Assembly: GCA_002786065.1 (NCBI GenBank) | Contig: NHNY01000021.1 | Coordinates: 371,045-435,044 of the forward strand | Reading direction: 5' to 3' | Source of the DNA: Microcyclospora pomicola | Taxonomy: Eukaryota; Ascomycota; Dothideomycetes; Capnodiales | DNA length: 64,000 bases | In this document: one piece after another, positions 48,078 through 59,556 of the stretch | How positions within the stretch are numbered: position 1 is the stretch's first letter | How the letters are laid out: every line of letters starts with the position of its first letter | Made by a program: the position numbers and the translations under genes | The notes under the pieces: generated by a model | Databases searched by the model: none | What the model was told of the DNA's origin: nothing | What the model saw: only the letters and a program-made list of their open reading frames with translations

Positions 48078-48293
48078 TGTCATAGTATAACCTATTGTAG
48101 GACTTAGTAGTTTGCAGCTAGCTATAGCTGCCTCAGGCATAACAGGTCTTCCCTTCTTAGCACTAAATTTAAGAACATTAGTTCTACTACATACTACTAT
48201 TCTTGTCTTTCTCTCTCTATAGCATGTCTTATATTCCATCTATGTACTTATTGTCCTATCATTGATTATTGTCCTAAGCTAAATGCCGTGACA
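48078..48293 (+). repeat. 3' LTR of F2-plus
   Basis: 216 bp, followed by the second copy of the duplication cgaac, after which F1-A pol resumes. Confidence 0.92.
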
Positions 48294-48298
48294 CGAAC

Positions 48299-50950
48299 GC
48301 ACCTGCGACCTTCTAGTCGCATATCAATCGTACGCTAGTAGGGCTGCTAGACACTGTGTGTGTGGTCTATTTAGATAACATCTTAATCTTCACGCATAGC
48401 GAAGATATCGCGACGCACTAGCGCGCGGTTAACGAAGTACTTAAGAGACTTAAGCGACACGAACTGTACGTGAAATTATCGAAATGTACCTTCGCTACGA
48501 AGGAAGTATCGTTCCTAGGCTTTATTATAAGCACTAAGGGAGTTACTACAGATGCTTCTAAGGTAGAGACCATTACTACCTAGCTAGAGCCTAAAAGCGT
48601 GAAGGAACTGCAGACGTTCTTAGGATTCTCGAATTTCTATCGAAGGTTCGTCGTAGGTTACGCGCGTATTATAGCGCCCCTTACAGACCTACTTAAGGGA
48701 AGCAAGGCTTTTAGCTAGAGCAGCAATGCTTAAGAAGCGTTCGATAGGCTTAAGACTGCCTATTCAACTACGCCTATTATGCGCTACTTCGACCTAGCGC
48801 GCAAGATCTGCATTGAAACAGATGCATCTGGATTTGCGATCTCTAGCATCCTCTTATAGCTGTTTAAGGATGACTAATAGTACCCTATTGCCTTTGTCTT
48901 AAGGAAGCTTTAAGAAGTAGAGAGAAATTAGGAAACTTATAATTAAGAGCTGTTAGCTATTGTATACGCTTTTAAAACATAGCGACATTATGTCGAAGGA
49001 GCAAGCTTCTACGTGGATGTGTACACCGATCATAACAACCTACGCGGCATACGCGCTATGTAGAAGCTCAACCTACGTTAAGCACGCTAGGCGGTTTACC
49101 TAGTAGCGTTCGATTTTAATATCTATTACACTGCTAGAGTTAAGAACCCTGTAGATAGCCCTTCGCGAAGGCCTAATTACTACACTGAAAACTAAGCTGT
49201 GTAGAGATTATTGCTAACATTGCAAAGAAAGCTAGCAGTAATAGCAGAAATCCAGACAATGTCCGAGAGTGGAGCACGAGGATCTACGCCCGAGCAGAGC
49301 TCGGTTGTGGATAGTAAGACGCTAGTCGTACGCCTATACAGCGCATTACCGATAAACCCGGCTGCTAGCGCTACTAGTTGCAAATAGTGCGTGCTACGCT
49401 ATGAAGTACGTGTGCTTATAAGCGAACTTACGAAGGATGATTCTAGTGTTAGTGTGAATAGGATCCTTGCGGCTTAGCAAAGGAACGCCTTTGTAATAGA
49501 GCGCAGGTCGCACGTAACGTTAGCGCAGAAGCATCGTAGCAAGGGTAACCCTATATAGAGGGTTAACTAGAATGACCTTTTAAGATTTAAGGGCAGAATC
49601 TATGTGCTACTAGAATCGAGTATTCGGTAGGAGCTCTTAAAGCAGTACTATAACTATATCATAGCTAGCTATTTCGGCGCAAGTCGTACGCACGACCTTC
49701 TCGTAAGAAGCTATTATTAGCAGAACATGCGCAATAATGTAGACGAATATGTCCGTACATGTGCTGTATGCCAATGAATAAAAGTCGAAAGGCAATTGCC
49801 TTATAGAGAGCTAAGTTCCTTGCCTATCCCTTCACAACTATTCTTAGAATTGACTATAGATTTTATTACAGGACTACCTCTAGCAAAGCGCGACAACTGC
49901 GTATATGATGCGATCCTTATAGTAGTTGACCGCTACTTAAAGATAACTCGATATATCGCTGCGAGGAAGGATTAGGATGCAAATGACCTTACAAAGCAGT
50001 TTTTCAATGAAATCTGTTGCAAATAGGGAGTACCTTAAGGCATTGTAACTGATCGAGGCCTAACCTTCACATCAAGGTTCTAGAAGGAAATCTGCTTCTA
50101 ATTACAGGTTAAGAGGCGTTTCAGTACTGCTTTCTACCTACAGAGTAATAGACAGACTAAAAGGCAGAACCAGACACTTAAGCACTACCTACGCTGCTAT
50201 TACGTAGCAGAGCAGAGCGACTAGATAGACTTGATACCCTAAGCCGAATTCTGCTATAACAATTCAAAACATACAAGTACTAGACAGAGCCCTTTCTTTA
50301 TTGTCTATAGCACGCATACGAACATAGGAGATGCCTCTAAGGACAGAGTCATAGAGGGGGAGGTACCCGTAGCTGCAGCGAGAATTAAACGCATACGCAA
50401 CGCACGTGAATCTCTCGAAAAACATTTGCAAGCGGCACAGGAACATTAGTAGAAATGGTTCAATTAGAATCATAGACCTATGTCCTTTAAGTAAGGGGAC
50501 TTAGTGTTACTAAGCACTAGAAACCTGAAGCTAGTATCACTAACCTGCAAAATGTTACCTAAATTTGTAGGACCATTTAGAGTGCGCGACGTAGTTAGTG
50601 CGCAAGCCTATTGCCTGTAGCTTACACTAAAGTATCGCATTTATAACGTGTTCTATGTAGGACTGCTTAAGCCATTCTACTAGAGACCTAGGGATCCTAA
50701 GCTAGATACAGAGGCACCTACATTAGTAGATAACGAAGGTTAGGAACAATAGGAGGTAGAAAAGCTCCTTAATCGGCGAATTTATAAGGGAAATAGACAG
50801 TACCTAGTACGATGGAAAGGGTACTCGGAGGTATAGGATACCTAGATAAGTAGCGATGAACTCGATAGTGCGAGCGAGTTACGCCTCGAGTGCGATGCTA
50901 GGCTAGACGACACTAGAAAGACTAGCCAAAATAACAAAGGCACACCTTAG
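48299..50950 (+). pseudogene. pol of F1 copy A, second part (RT palm, RNase H, integrase, chromodomain)
   Basis: It continues from 17840. The RT active site again reads YLDN near 48367. RNase H, integrase and the chromodomain-like end follow, with the stop TAG at 50948-50950. A short insertion (cgtagcagagcag) near 50203 is absent from copy B. RIP-type stops are denser than in copy B. Confidence 0.86.
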
Positions 50951-51213
50951 AGAGGTAGACTAAGAGGAAGGCTAAGGAAGTTACTATAGGTTGTTGTTAC
51001 GAAGCTACGATGCCTGAAAACGACTATTATACGCACGTTAGGGTATTCACAGACACATCTAGCGGACACAAAATTAGAGAAGACAATGATCAAACAGCAT
51101 AGTATTTAGCCCTAGCTAGCATAACTACTTGTATAGGATATAAGCTACCTAAACGCTAACTATTAGAGAGCCAGGCGCGGACCTAGCGTTCTATATACGC
51201 TCCTTATAGATGC

Positions 51214-52129
51214 TTAGGCATCGTTAAAACCACCAAAATCCTTACTCCTATCGTCAGTAGGGTCCTCACTATAGTTAGTAGTGCTGCTACCTTCTACATT
51301 ACTCCTAGCTGTGTTTCTAGGGGTTCTAGCACCCGGCAGACCTAACTCTTAACGCGCACGTGCGGCGGCGATAGGGCGGACAACGATCGGAGCCTCGGCG
51401 GTAGCGCGGCGCTCGGCCAAACGGTCTATGGTCTTAGTTATCTATTTGCAGTGTTAGCATCGTGCGAGCGACGTGCGTGCATAGAGCGAACTTACGCCGA
51501 AGAGCGTAGCGTTCAAGTCACCTAGGCTGTTATTGATAGCGACGTTAGAGGCGATTAAGCGACGCGTGTTTGCGTTGCTAATACGCTGCTTAGCTAGGAT
51601 CAGGCGCAAGTAGTCTGCACTAGTAGTAGGGTTCCTAGTAGCTGCATTCACCTGCTAGCCCTAGCGTACTACGCTTAACCTAAGCGCCTAGAGCGAGATG
51701 GTAGCGGCTTTCTAGACACGCGCAAGCTTTAAGCCTGTACGCTAGACAGCAGGGTCGTCCTTGCCCCTAGCACTATTAAGGGCAGCAACAGCTCTATTAT
51801 ATCTCTTATAAAGGTAGTATAGACGCTCGTAGCGCCTATACATCTTAGGAGGGATCTGTTCGAACGATTAGCGATGCACCTACGCGACTCGCAAAGGAAA
51901 AACTTACTAAACCATAGCTACGATAGCTAGACACACAGTGCTTGCACCTAGCTTCCTTAGGCTTGTTACAGAGCTTGCTCTACTTAGCAATAGAGGAGAA
52001 GCACCTAGTGTAGGTAGGAATTTGAGGCTTAGGTGCGTCCTTACGAAGGTCGGCATCGCGCTATACAAAGGGCTCTACGCGATTAACCTAGCGCTTGCTA
52101 ATGTACTTAGGGAGACTAAAGATTATAAT
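51214..52129 (-). pseudogene. Antisense spliced gene in F1 copy A (degraded)
   Basis: This is the counterpart of the copy-B antisense gene at an offset of about 6,465 bp. The start ATG has become ATA and there are more TAG codons. Exon 2 still contains the open 65-codon stretch 51454-51651, nearly identical to that in copy B. The intron splice sites are recognisable. See the copy-B entry for structure. Confidence 0.55.
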
Positions 52130-52808
52130 AGGCAATAAGATGCTAGTGCGCTAAACGTGCGTACGATAGGTGTAATAATAGTAATGCAGGTACGTTACGA
52201 ATAGATAGAAGAATGTGCTAAACAATTAGAAGGTGTGATGATGTTGTAGGAAGGAACTTCCTAGGAGGAAGTTTGAAGTTATAAACATAACAATAACAAC
52301 ACCAGCCCTACTATTAGCGCAACGCGCGTTATACCTACGCACAACAACAACAACAACGCGTTCGACGCGGCAACGCATATTATAGCCTTACAACGAGGTT
52401 TAGGACATACATATAGAGACTACAGGCATTATAGACATTAAGGAGACCGTCGATACAGAGGGTACACAATAAGCGACATAGATGTAGCAGCCTATAGGCT
52501 TAAGGAGGTCTATCCTAGCTACAGACTTAGGCACAAGGCTTGTTAAGGAACCGTTAGCTACATATACGTGCGAGGCGCGATCGCGAAGCGCGTCGCACTC
52601 TACGCGTGTACCGCTCTCGTAGGCCCGAACTACTCCCTAAGGACTCTGACATAGCGAGCTCGTACTAAGCGAACGGCCGTCGCACATGCGTGCGACGAGC
52701 GTTTAGGAGACGACCGACTACCGCTTCGATCTCGGCTATCGTAGCTGTAGGATCACTATGTAGGAGACCTCTCTTATCCTAGGGACAGGATCTAGGGGGG
52801 AGGAGAGT
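52130..52808. other. Noncoding part of F1-A before the 3' LTR
   Basis: Homologous to 45664-46340, with the same inverted repeat and CAA tracts. No gene seen. Confidence 0.5.
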
Positions 52809-53024
52809 TGTAAGGCCCCTTTCCTACCTAAAGTGAGGTTAAAGTCACGTGTCTCTAGTCTTAGCATAAAGCGACACTTCGGTACGCGACCTACGCACCT
52901 TGTACGCTTCATAGATTATTCTTAGTAGTAACTGTATTATACTGTTACTCCCCTATTTCTGTGTACTACGCTATCCTTTAGCATCTAGAAGCTACGCCCT
53001 AGTAGTCTATTGCTACCCCTTATA
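52809..53024 (+). repeat. 3' LTR of F1 copy A
   Basis: 216 bp. The final bases read CCTTATA where others have CCTTACA. The duplication cttag follows at 53025-53029. Confidence 0.92.
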
Positions 53025-53029
53025 CTTAG

Positions 53030-55687
53030 CATAGTCTGTAGTGTCGCTGCTGTCGAAGCCTATAGATGATCCCGAGCTACACGCTGTTATCTTACACTAC
53101 TTCTATGTCCTTTAGCTTACAGATGCGGAGAGTCTGCGACTGCTTAGCTATAAGGGGATCTAGCTCTCTATAGCCTCGCTACGCAGGTTGCGCGCGAAGC
53201 TAGGTCTTAAGAAGCAGGTACTAGCTAGCTAGTACTAGGAAGATCGAGAGCGTCTAGCAGCGCTGTTAAAGGAAGAGCTTAACAATAGCCGCTACGAGAG
53301 TCTTAGCAGGAGGCAGCTATATCGATATATAAGGCAGCATCACAACGTAGTTAACTAGTACGTAGTCAACTATTGCGCGGTGCTTGTTACAGCCTATCGC
53401 TGTATACTGAAGTCTATAGGGATCGCCTGTACGACGTAGCTGTCTAACTAGATCCTGCTAGACTCGAGCTACGGACTCGTAAAGCAAAGGTCTACTATAG
53501 TACTATAATTGTGCTAGGACTAAACTACGCTTAGTCTATAGACGCGTACTACAAGTTTAAGCACTAGGGGATCTAAATCTACGCAGCAGTTGACGTGTAT
53601 TCACGCCATATTATCTAGCTATATTGTAGCATTACTAGCCGTACAGCAATCTCCGTACTCGCGTAGTACCTTACTACTGTTATAAAGGGAGGATTAATCC
53701 CTATAGAAATCCGGAGCGATTAGGGCGCAGAAACTACTACAGCTAGAGATGCTTACTTCGCGATTAGCAAGGAGCTACGTCGGAGAGCTAGTAGCGAGGA
53801 GCTGCAATTCAGTAACTGCTTTCGCTATAGCACAAGCAAGCAGAACTAGCGTATTAAGACCTTCTAGGGTTAGATAGCACAGGGTAGTCTAAATCGATAG
53901 CGTGACGCTTTCCTGGCTATAAGCGATTACTACGAGTACGACAGAGAGGCGCTTATAGACCGGATTGCGCTTATCTTTGTGTATGTGCCTATTATCCGTG
54001 CCGAAGCAGCTGCTTTTGTTAACCTATAGAACAACTATAAGATCCGTAAGCAGTCAAATCGGAGCTATTATATCCCTAGTGTGCTATATGTTCTTTATTA
54101 CTACCCCTAAGAGTCTAATAGCGAGCAGTACAGCATTGCGGTTAATATAGGCCATCCGAGTCTACTACAACTAAAAACTTAGATTAGCGGTTTTAGTGCG
54201 ACCCCCCTACTAGCTTACTAATCCTCCCTATGTGCCTCTCTGCTAATACATATCGCAGATATCGACGAATACCTACTAATTAAGACCCTGACCTTCTATT
54301 AAATCGTGCTGCGAGACGCGCAATATCCGGAGGTTATTAATAGCAGTAATCTTAACGTTGCTAATAGCCGTCGTCTTCATCAATCCGTGTACCTTACGCT
54401 CCGCGAGGCTCTAACGAGCTACTAGCTTAGCAGTAAGCTACTAGTGCTAGCGGAATCCGATAAGCTATATGCGCCCTAGCGGACACGACTAGGGGAGCTC
54501 TATTAGCGCTCTTATTGCAGCTCACCGCCTTAGTGTCCTTAATGCCGAGTATCGAGGTCTAGGGATATATAGCTATATATTAATAGCATCTACTACCCTT
54601 CGCTAGCTTGCACAACGCGACCCTATCCCTTACGAGCTCGCACAACGCTCTTCTATAGCTCGCAATGCCTTTATAGTCGGATCTATGTCCTTCTAACTAT
54701 CGGATCTATAGCTAGCGTCACCTAACTAATCGATTTTGCCCTCAATATAGTGCTGCTAACAGCGTGCTTAGTCTACTAGCAACGAGTGTGTCTACGCCGC
54801 CCTTATTAGACGATAGAGGTTCGTATACTACGTTTAGCGCTCGCTAACCGACTCTCGCGGAGAACCATCGCTAGCGTAGGTTTATAAGGATGCTCCTACT
54901 AGTCGCAATAGCAGCGTTACTACCGCTCTTATAGCGCGTTATAGCCGCACCTGTTACTAGCCAGTACGTAACAGCGACTCGCGTACTAGCTCCTACAGCT
55001 TATAGTCCTACTGCGACCTTCAACCTCTCTGTCTATATACAGGAAGTCACTATCGTCAAGGTTAGGGGCAAGCTAGACAAGTAGCACTAGGGCACATAGG
55101 TGTTATATAGCTAGTTTAGCACTAGCTATCGAGAGGATCAGCTCGCGCAGTTGCTTTGTAGTGAGGGTCAATCGCTAATTGACTTCTTCCTTAGCCAAAC
55201 TAAGGATGATGTTATTAGCTATCTAAGTGTGTTACTTAACGGCTACCGCAGCTACTACTTCGTTATAGGGTGGAATAATAACACTGCTACACTAATCAAG
55301 ATCACTACCGCGACTACAGAGCGAGCCCTCGACAAGCTAATCCCCTTTCGGAGACCAAGGACTAATGTCTACGACGTCAAGATATCTATTAAGAAGGACG
55401 ACGAGCGAGCTACCGTAGCTGTAGCCTTTGTTAGCCGGAGTCTCGTAGCGAGCGCGTTGCGAGCGCGCGCGAGAGAGCAATATAACCTGCCGAGCCGTCT
55501 AAGCACACAGAATGGCGCGCTAGATAGCATCGAACCCTTAAGCCCCTTAGCTAAGCGAGAGCTAATTCCGCGAGTCAAACCGGAGCTAGAGAAGCTATCT
55601 ATACTAGTAGCTAGCAGCACTACTAGCCGCAGTGCTGCTACTACTATCGACGTTGCTTTAGATAGTAATAGTAACACTTCTAGCTAG
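53030..55687 (+). pseudogene. 3' part of the Clr5/integrase-core gene (DDE-type), RIP-degraded
   Basis: It resumes the gene cut at 15373. First comes a second helix-turn-helix-like region, then the integrase core: SIDAYY with the first Asp at 53541, a strand IYAAVDVYSRHII, and IRSD with the second Asp at 53718. The third acidic position (53856-53858) is now AAG (Lys), which a TpG-to-TpA change of GAG would explain. The frame shifts near 53340-53420 and again before 55151-55687 suggest introns or indels. The last 178 codons are open and end at a TAG that belongs to the adjoining transposon end. The family is widespread in fungi with unknown function. Its rve-like core suggests descent from a transposase or integrase. 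Confidence 0.7.
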
Positions 55688-55701
55688 AGGCCACCACGGG
55701 G
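55685..55701 (+). repeat. Left terminal inverted repeat of the hAT-like element
   Basis: 17 bp, paired with 63927-63943 with one mismatch. Its TAG serves as the stop codon of the truncated integrase-core gene. Confidence 0.8.
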
Positions 55702-56049
55702 AGGGGATTCCCCAACCCGTAGGAAGTGGGTTAGGTTGGGGATTCGCCCTAAACTATAATTGGGGTTCTTCCTACTATTTTGGGGCAACCCAATTTTTGG
55801 GTTGCCCCAAAAATTCCCCATGATTCCTCCTTTAGAATAGACTAAAACCGTTTAGGCACTAAATAGTGTAGATCACTTACATAATCGGCGCTTCGCTGCC
55901 AATCACCTGCCAATCACGTAACTGTCAAGATTTTGGTCTTGTAATCTTTACTAAGGGTCTTTAGAATGCCAATCACACTGCCAATCACACTATTGTAAGA
56001 TAACTGCAAGACTCGGTGTTCACGCTATATACGCTCTACACAATGAAAG
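55702..56049. other. Left subterminal region of the hAT-like element
   Basis: It contains repeated TTGGGG and CCCAA motifs, an inverted repeat around 55776-55819 (ttggggcaaccc / gggttgcccc) and four TGCCAATCAC motifs at 55897, 55908, 55967 and 55979. No gene. Confidence 0.65.
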
Positions 56050-59000
56050 CTAATCTTGGGAGTATCTTGAGCTACGTGGGGAGACGCGGCGCTGGGAACT
56101 TGATGGCGATGTCCTTCTTGTTTGGGTAGTCGAAGGGGTAAGGTGGCTTGAGAGTTCAGCAGCACGACGATCATCCTCGTCGTCGCTGATACAGTCGTGC
56201 GCTAGTATCTGGTTAAGATCTTTGAGTGTTTCAGTATAGTCCTGCTGAACATCATCCTGAGTAAGAGGATCGTCTAATAGCTTTTGCATCTCCTGGTCGA
56301 TATCCTCTGCTGCTGCTATAAGACGATGGCGTGTCATCATAAGCGCAGTAAAGGTTACTGCACTGTACTTGCGGTTGTAACGAGACTGGTGTCGCGCAAT
56401 ACTGAACGTTCTCTCAACACCAACACTAGAAGCAGGAATACAGTGAATGTCCTGTGCCATCTTCGCAATAGTTGGAAACTCGCTAGTAAGCATTCTCCAC
56501 ATCTTCAAGACATCAGTAGTCTGATCTCGCTTATGAAGAGCTATAGATGTTAGTATATAAGTAGATAAGGGATGTAAGTACTAACCAAACTGCTTGTATC
56601 AGTCAAGCTCGTTGTCTGTAGTTGTTTTGGTTGGAGAATAAAGGGAGTCGTGTAAAAAGTCGTCAAGGCTATGTACAGGGGCCGACTCTGTACTAGTAGA
56701 CTGTGGCTGGACAGTAACTGCCTTATGATAATGGGTCCAATACAGACTCTCCAGTTTTGCCCAGTATTGCGTTCGATAGGCTGTTCCTCGCCAAGCTGGT
56801 CCTTTCCAAAAGATATCTTTTATTGCTGGATTAAGTAAAACAGCCATACCATATAGGTCACCAAGCGCGTCAATTGCCTTCGAATAATACTTCCTGAGCT
56901 TGTCTTCAGCACTATTGAGGGCTTGAAGCATATGTCGCTTCCAAGGAATCTTCTTAGGGCGTAGCTTGTTTCGAGCACTCTCAATCATATCGAACAGTCG
57001 ATTGTAGAAGCTGAAGGCCAGGTGTAGAGACGGGCCCTTTGTCTTACCAATAAGGGTAGTACATAAGGCAAATGGTCGCGCTAGGCTAAGAAGATAGTCA
57101 ATTTGTTTCCAGTGTAGTGGAGAGAGCGTAAGCCAGCGAAGCTTAGTAGAAGCGATGTACCGGTCTACTACAGGTCGAAGTTGACGGAAGCGAAGGAGCA
57201 TTGTAGTAGTAGAGTCCCAGCGAGTCTTGACGTCCATCAGCAATCTTAAGGGGACCTTAGATGTAGAGCTAAGCTCTATATTCTTCTGAAGGTTTAAGAA
57301 AGCCTCAACTCTTTGATCGCTAGCGTTCACATAGACAGTGATGTTGCGAACCTACGTAAAGGTTAGATTTGCGAATTACTATGCCAATCACCCTGCCAAT
57401 CACCCTGCTAATCACTAATCTCACTGCAGCTCTCGAACATATGCCAATCACCTGCCAATCACAGTACTGGACTACACCTATAAGACTGATTTGCGAAAGT
57501 GTACTGACCTTATAGAGTAAGAGAGCGATGTCTGACTCAGTTTCTTCGCTATGAAGCTTCTTGTAGCCTTGAAGGGCCTTCGCTTCTTCCCAGACTCTGA
57601 TTGGATCTTCATTGTCTGGTGTGAGCTTTAGTGTTGAAAAAAGGTCCCCAATCGAGAGTTGAAAGACATGGGCAAGACAGGGAACATGCTCGATATTTCC
57701 GAGTTGAGATGGGATGGTTCCATAATCTTCAAGCTCGTCTAGGACGAGCTCGCCAGAAGCAGACGTCAGGGTGATAGAGGGTGTTGGTATTGTAACGTGT
57801 AGCTGACTCTGAGACTCTAGAATAGCCTCTGAACTGAATACTAATTAGCTAAGTCTGAACAAGAACAGTGTTTACTTACATTGAAGCGTGTAGCGTCTTA
57901 TTATTTGACGCGTTGTCAGTTGTAATAGTAACCACTTTGTTTGACAGTTTGAAAGTATCAATAATGTCCTGAACAAGGGCAGCAAGTGAGGAACCAGTAT
58001 GTCGACCTTCGATAAGGGGAAAGCCTAGCAGTTCCTCGTGAAATGACCAATTGTTGTCGATCCAGTAGGCTTTTATAGCTAGAAAAGACTGGTGGAGTGT
58101 CCTGTTGCTCCACGCGTCTAAAGCAAGTGAAACGCGTCTAACATTGTCGAGACTAGCTGCAATAGCTGCTGTAGCTTCATCAGCTGAGCCAATAACCCTA
58201 CGACGGATTGTAGAGGCGGATAAAAACACAGGGGCCTCATAGAAGCAGTGGTAACTGCTCCTGACTGTTGGATGCTCGAAAAAAGAGAGAGGAAGCCCTG
58301 TAGCGACGATCATTTCTACCTGGCACTGATCAAAGTCACTAGGCGCTAACGCGTGCGAGTTGTCGATCTTACGCTTCTTTCGAGTCTGTGACCTTGTTAG
58401 CACATGATAAAAGAGCGTGATTGGCAGTGTGATTGGCACTAGAAGATTAAGCTCTAGAGCTATATATAACGGTGATCTAGGTGTAATAAGGTGTGATTGG
58501 CAGTGATTGGCATCAGACACTTACTGTGTGTAACAGCTTTTGTGTAACATCATCGTGTGAAAGCCCCTTTCGCTCTGCTACTGCTCGACAGGCGCGACTT
58601 TGTATATGATCGCTCATAGAGCTTGTGCCATTGCCCAGACCAGGATGAGAGACTGTTTGATCGCATATTCGACATATAACACGTGGTTCGTAGGTCGTCT
58701 GGGTGATACCTTCCTCGAAGTAGTCCCAGACTGGAGCAGTCTTTTTTGAGCCCCATTTCACTGGGAAGCTCTTATATTGCTTGTGCTTGGTCCTTCCTGC
58801 AGGCTCCCACCAGCCTTGACGCGTCAGATCCTCGAATGCCTGCTTGTAGCGCTCTCGCCAGAGAAAGCAGGTACCCCTAGTTTTGAAGAAAACTGTCTGA
58901 TTAGTTGATCTCGTTGGCGTTGAAAATGTTGTACTAGATTGCTGGGTTACTGAGCGTGTATATGATTGCTGGCTGAATGAATGGTTCCTCGAGACCTGTG

Positions 59001-59136
59001 GGCTAGGACTAGCAGCAATACGCGTCTTCGAGCGTGTCGATTGAGAGGGAGTAGTTTGATCTTGTGAGATAGGTTGCTGAGAAGGACTTTGTAGAAAGCT
59101 TGACATTGTGTAAGACAACATAGCATGTCGAAGCAA
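56050..59136 (-). CDS. hAT transposase with BED finger, one in-frame TGA
   Basis: Five exons: 58525-59136, 57880-58385, 57509-57833, 56586-57351 and 56050-56540. The introns are 139, 46, 157 and 45 nt, every junction is in phase, and the total is 2,700 nt (899 codons plus stop). Residues about 105-183 form a BED zinc finger (C155, C158, H177, C183). The RNase H-like core shows LALDAWS, TTDNASNN and CLAHVFQL. The C-terminal dimerisation region has SVGVERTFS. It should cut and rejoin the terminal inverted repeats. A single TGA at 56599-56601, near the end of exon 4, breaks the frame (ancestral Arg or Trp codon). It is not in RIP context. Introns 1 and 3 carry four TGCCAATCAC-type motifs each. 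Whether readthrough, a missed splice form or a real null explains the TGA is open. Confidence 0.88.
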
Positions 59137-59556
59137 GAAGAGAGAAAAGACTTAGCAGAACTCATGTGAAGAAACAGTTAACATTAGGAAAATTAGAATA
59201 TTCATCAGATTTAGGGTTGAGGTTAAGTGATCGGCAGTAAACCCTAGCGCTTAAGCCTAAAGAAGTAAAGAATATCTCGTTCAGCTTCGGCACTTACTAC
59301 TCTGGTAGCTAGCGACCGTTAAGATAATCAAATAACGTTTTTTAGCGTATTATCTAGGCGCTATAGATGCAACGCGGCTCACGCTTTATACTTACTCTTA
59401 GACCCTTACTACAGCTACACTCTTAATCATAGCCAGGAAGGTCCTGAAGGTATCAACATTTCAGTAGCAGAGCGTGCTATGTACTATACAGCCATTGTTG
59501 CTCCTCCACACATTGTAGCGTCTTTAACGCGTGATTGGCAGGTGATTGGCAGGTTC
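59137..59556. other. Upstream region of the transposase gene
   Basis: 420 bp between the transposase start and the 3' end of the next minus-strand gene. It has two GTGATTGGCA motifs (59531, 59542) just after that gene's stop codon. No other feature seen. Confidence 0.5.

Larger units (their letters stand above)
17841..48293 (+). mobile_element. LTR retrotransposon F2 plus copy, inserted in F1-A and itself split twice
   Basis: The element's own DNA is 17841-17983, 30134-33817 and 46562-48293, together 5,559 bp, exactly the length of the uninterrupted F2 minus copy. The 216-bp LTRs begin TGTTATAG or TGTCATAG and end CCGTGACA. The target-site duplication cgaac occurs at 17836-17840 and 48294-48298. 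F3 interrupts the 5' LTR and F1-B interrupts pol. A purine tract (gaaggaggggatag) precedes the 3' LTR. It is a Ty3/Gypsy element with gag, protease, reverse transcriptase, RNase H, integrase and a terminal chromodomain-like segment. Confidence 0.92.
15374..53024 (+). mobile_element. LTR retrotransposon F1 copy A (Ty3/Gypsy chromovirus), split by nested insertions
   Basis: The element's own DNA is 15374-17840 plus 48299-53024 (7,193 bp). It is interrupted at pol by F2-plus with its nested insertions. The 216-bp LTRs (15374-15589, 52809-53024) end in the inverted heptamer TGTAAGG/CCTTACA, altered by C-to-T changes at the outer edges. The target-site duplication cttag flanks it at 15369-15373 and 53025-53029. 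A purine tract (aggggggaggagagt) precedes the 3' LTR. Order: gag with CCHC knuckle, protease, reverse transcriptase, RNase H, integrase, chromodomain, then an antisense gene. It is the outermost and so the oldest of the five elements, and it is heavily RIP-mutated. Confidence 0.92.

Noticed and set aside
48054-48239. Minus-strand ORFs in the F2 LTRs (also 17814-18095 and 38877-39131)
   Set aside because: They lie in LTR sequence and recur wherever the LTR recurs. No coding evidence.
15374-53024. TAG as a sense codon (alternative genetic code) in the retrotransposons
   Set aside because: Flanking host genes and the hAT-like element use TAG as stop, and TAG sites match CAG or TGG in the less mutated sister copies, so CpA-directed mutation explains them.
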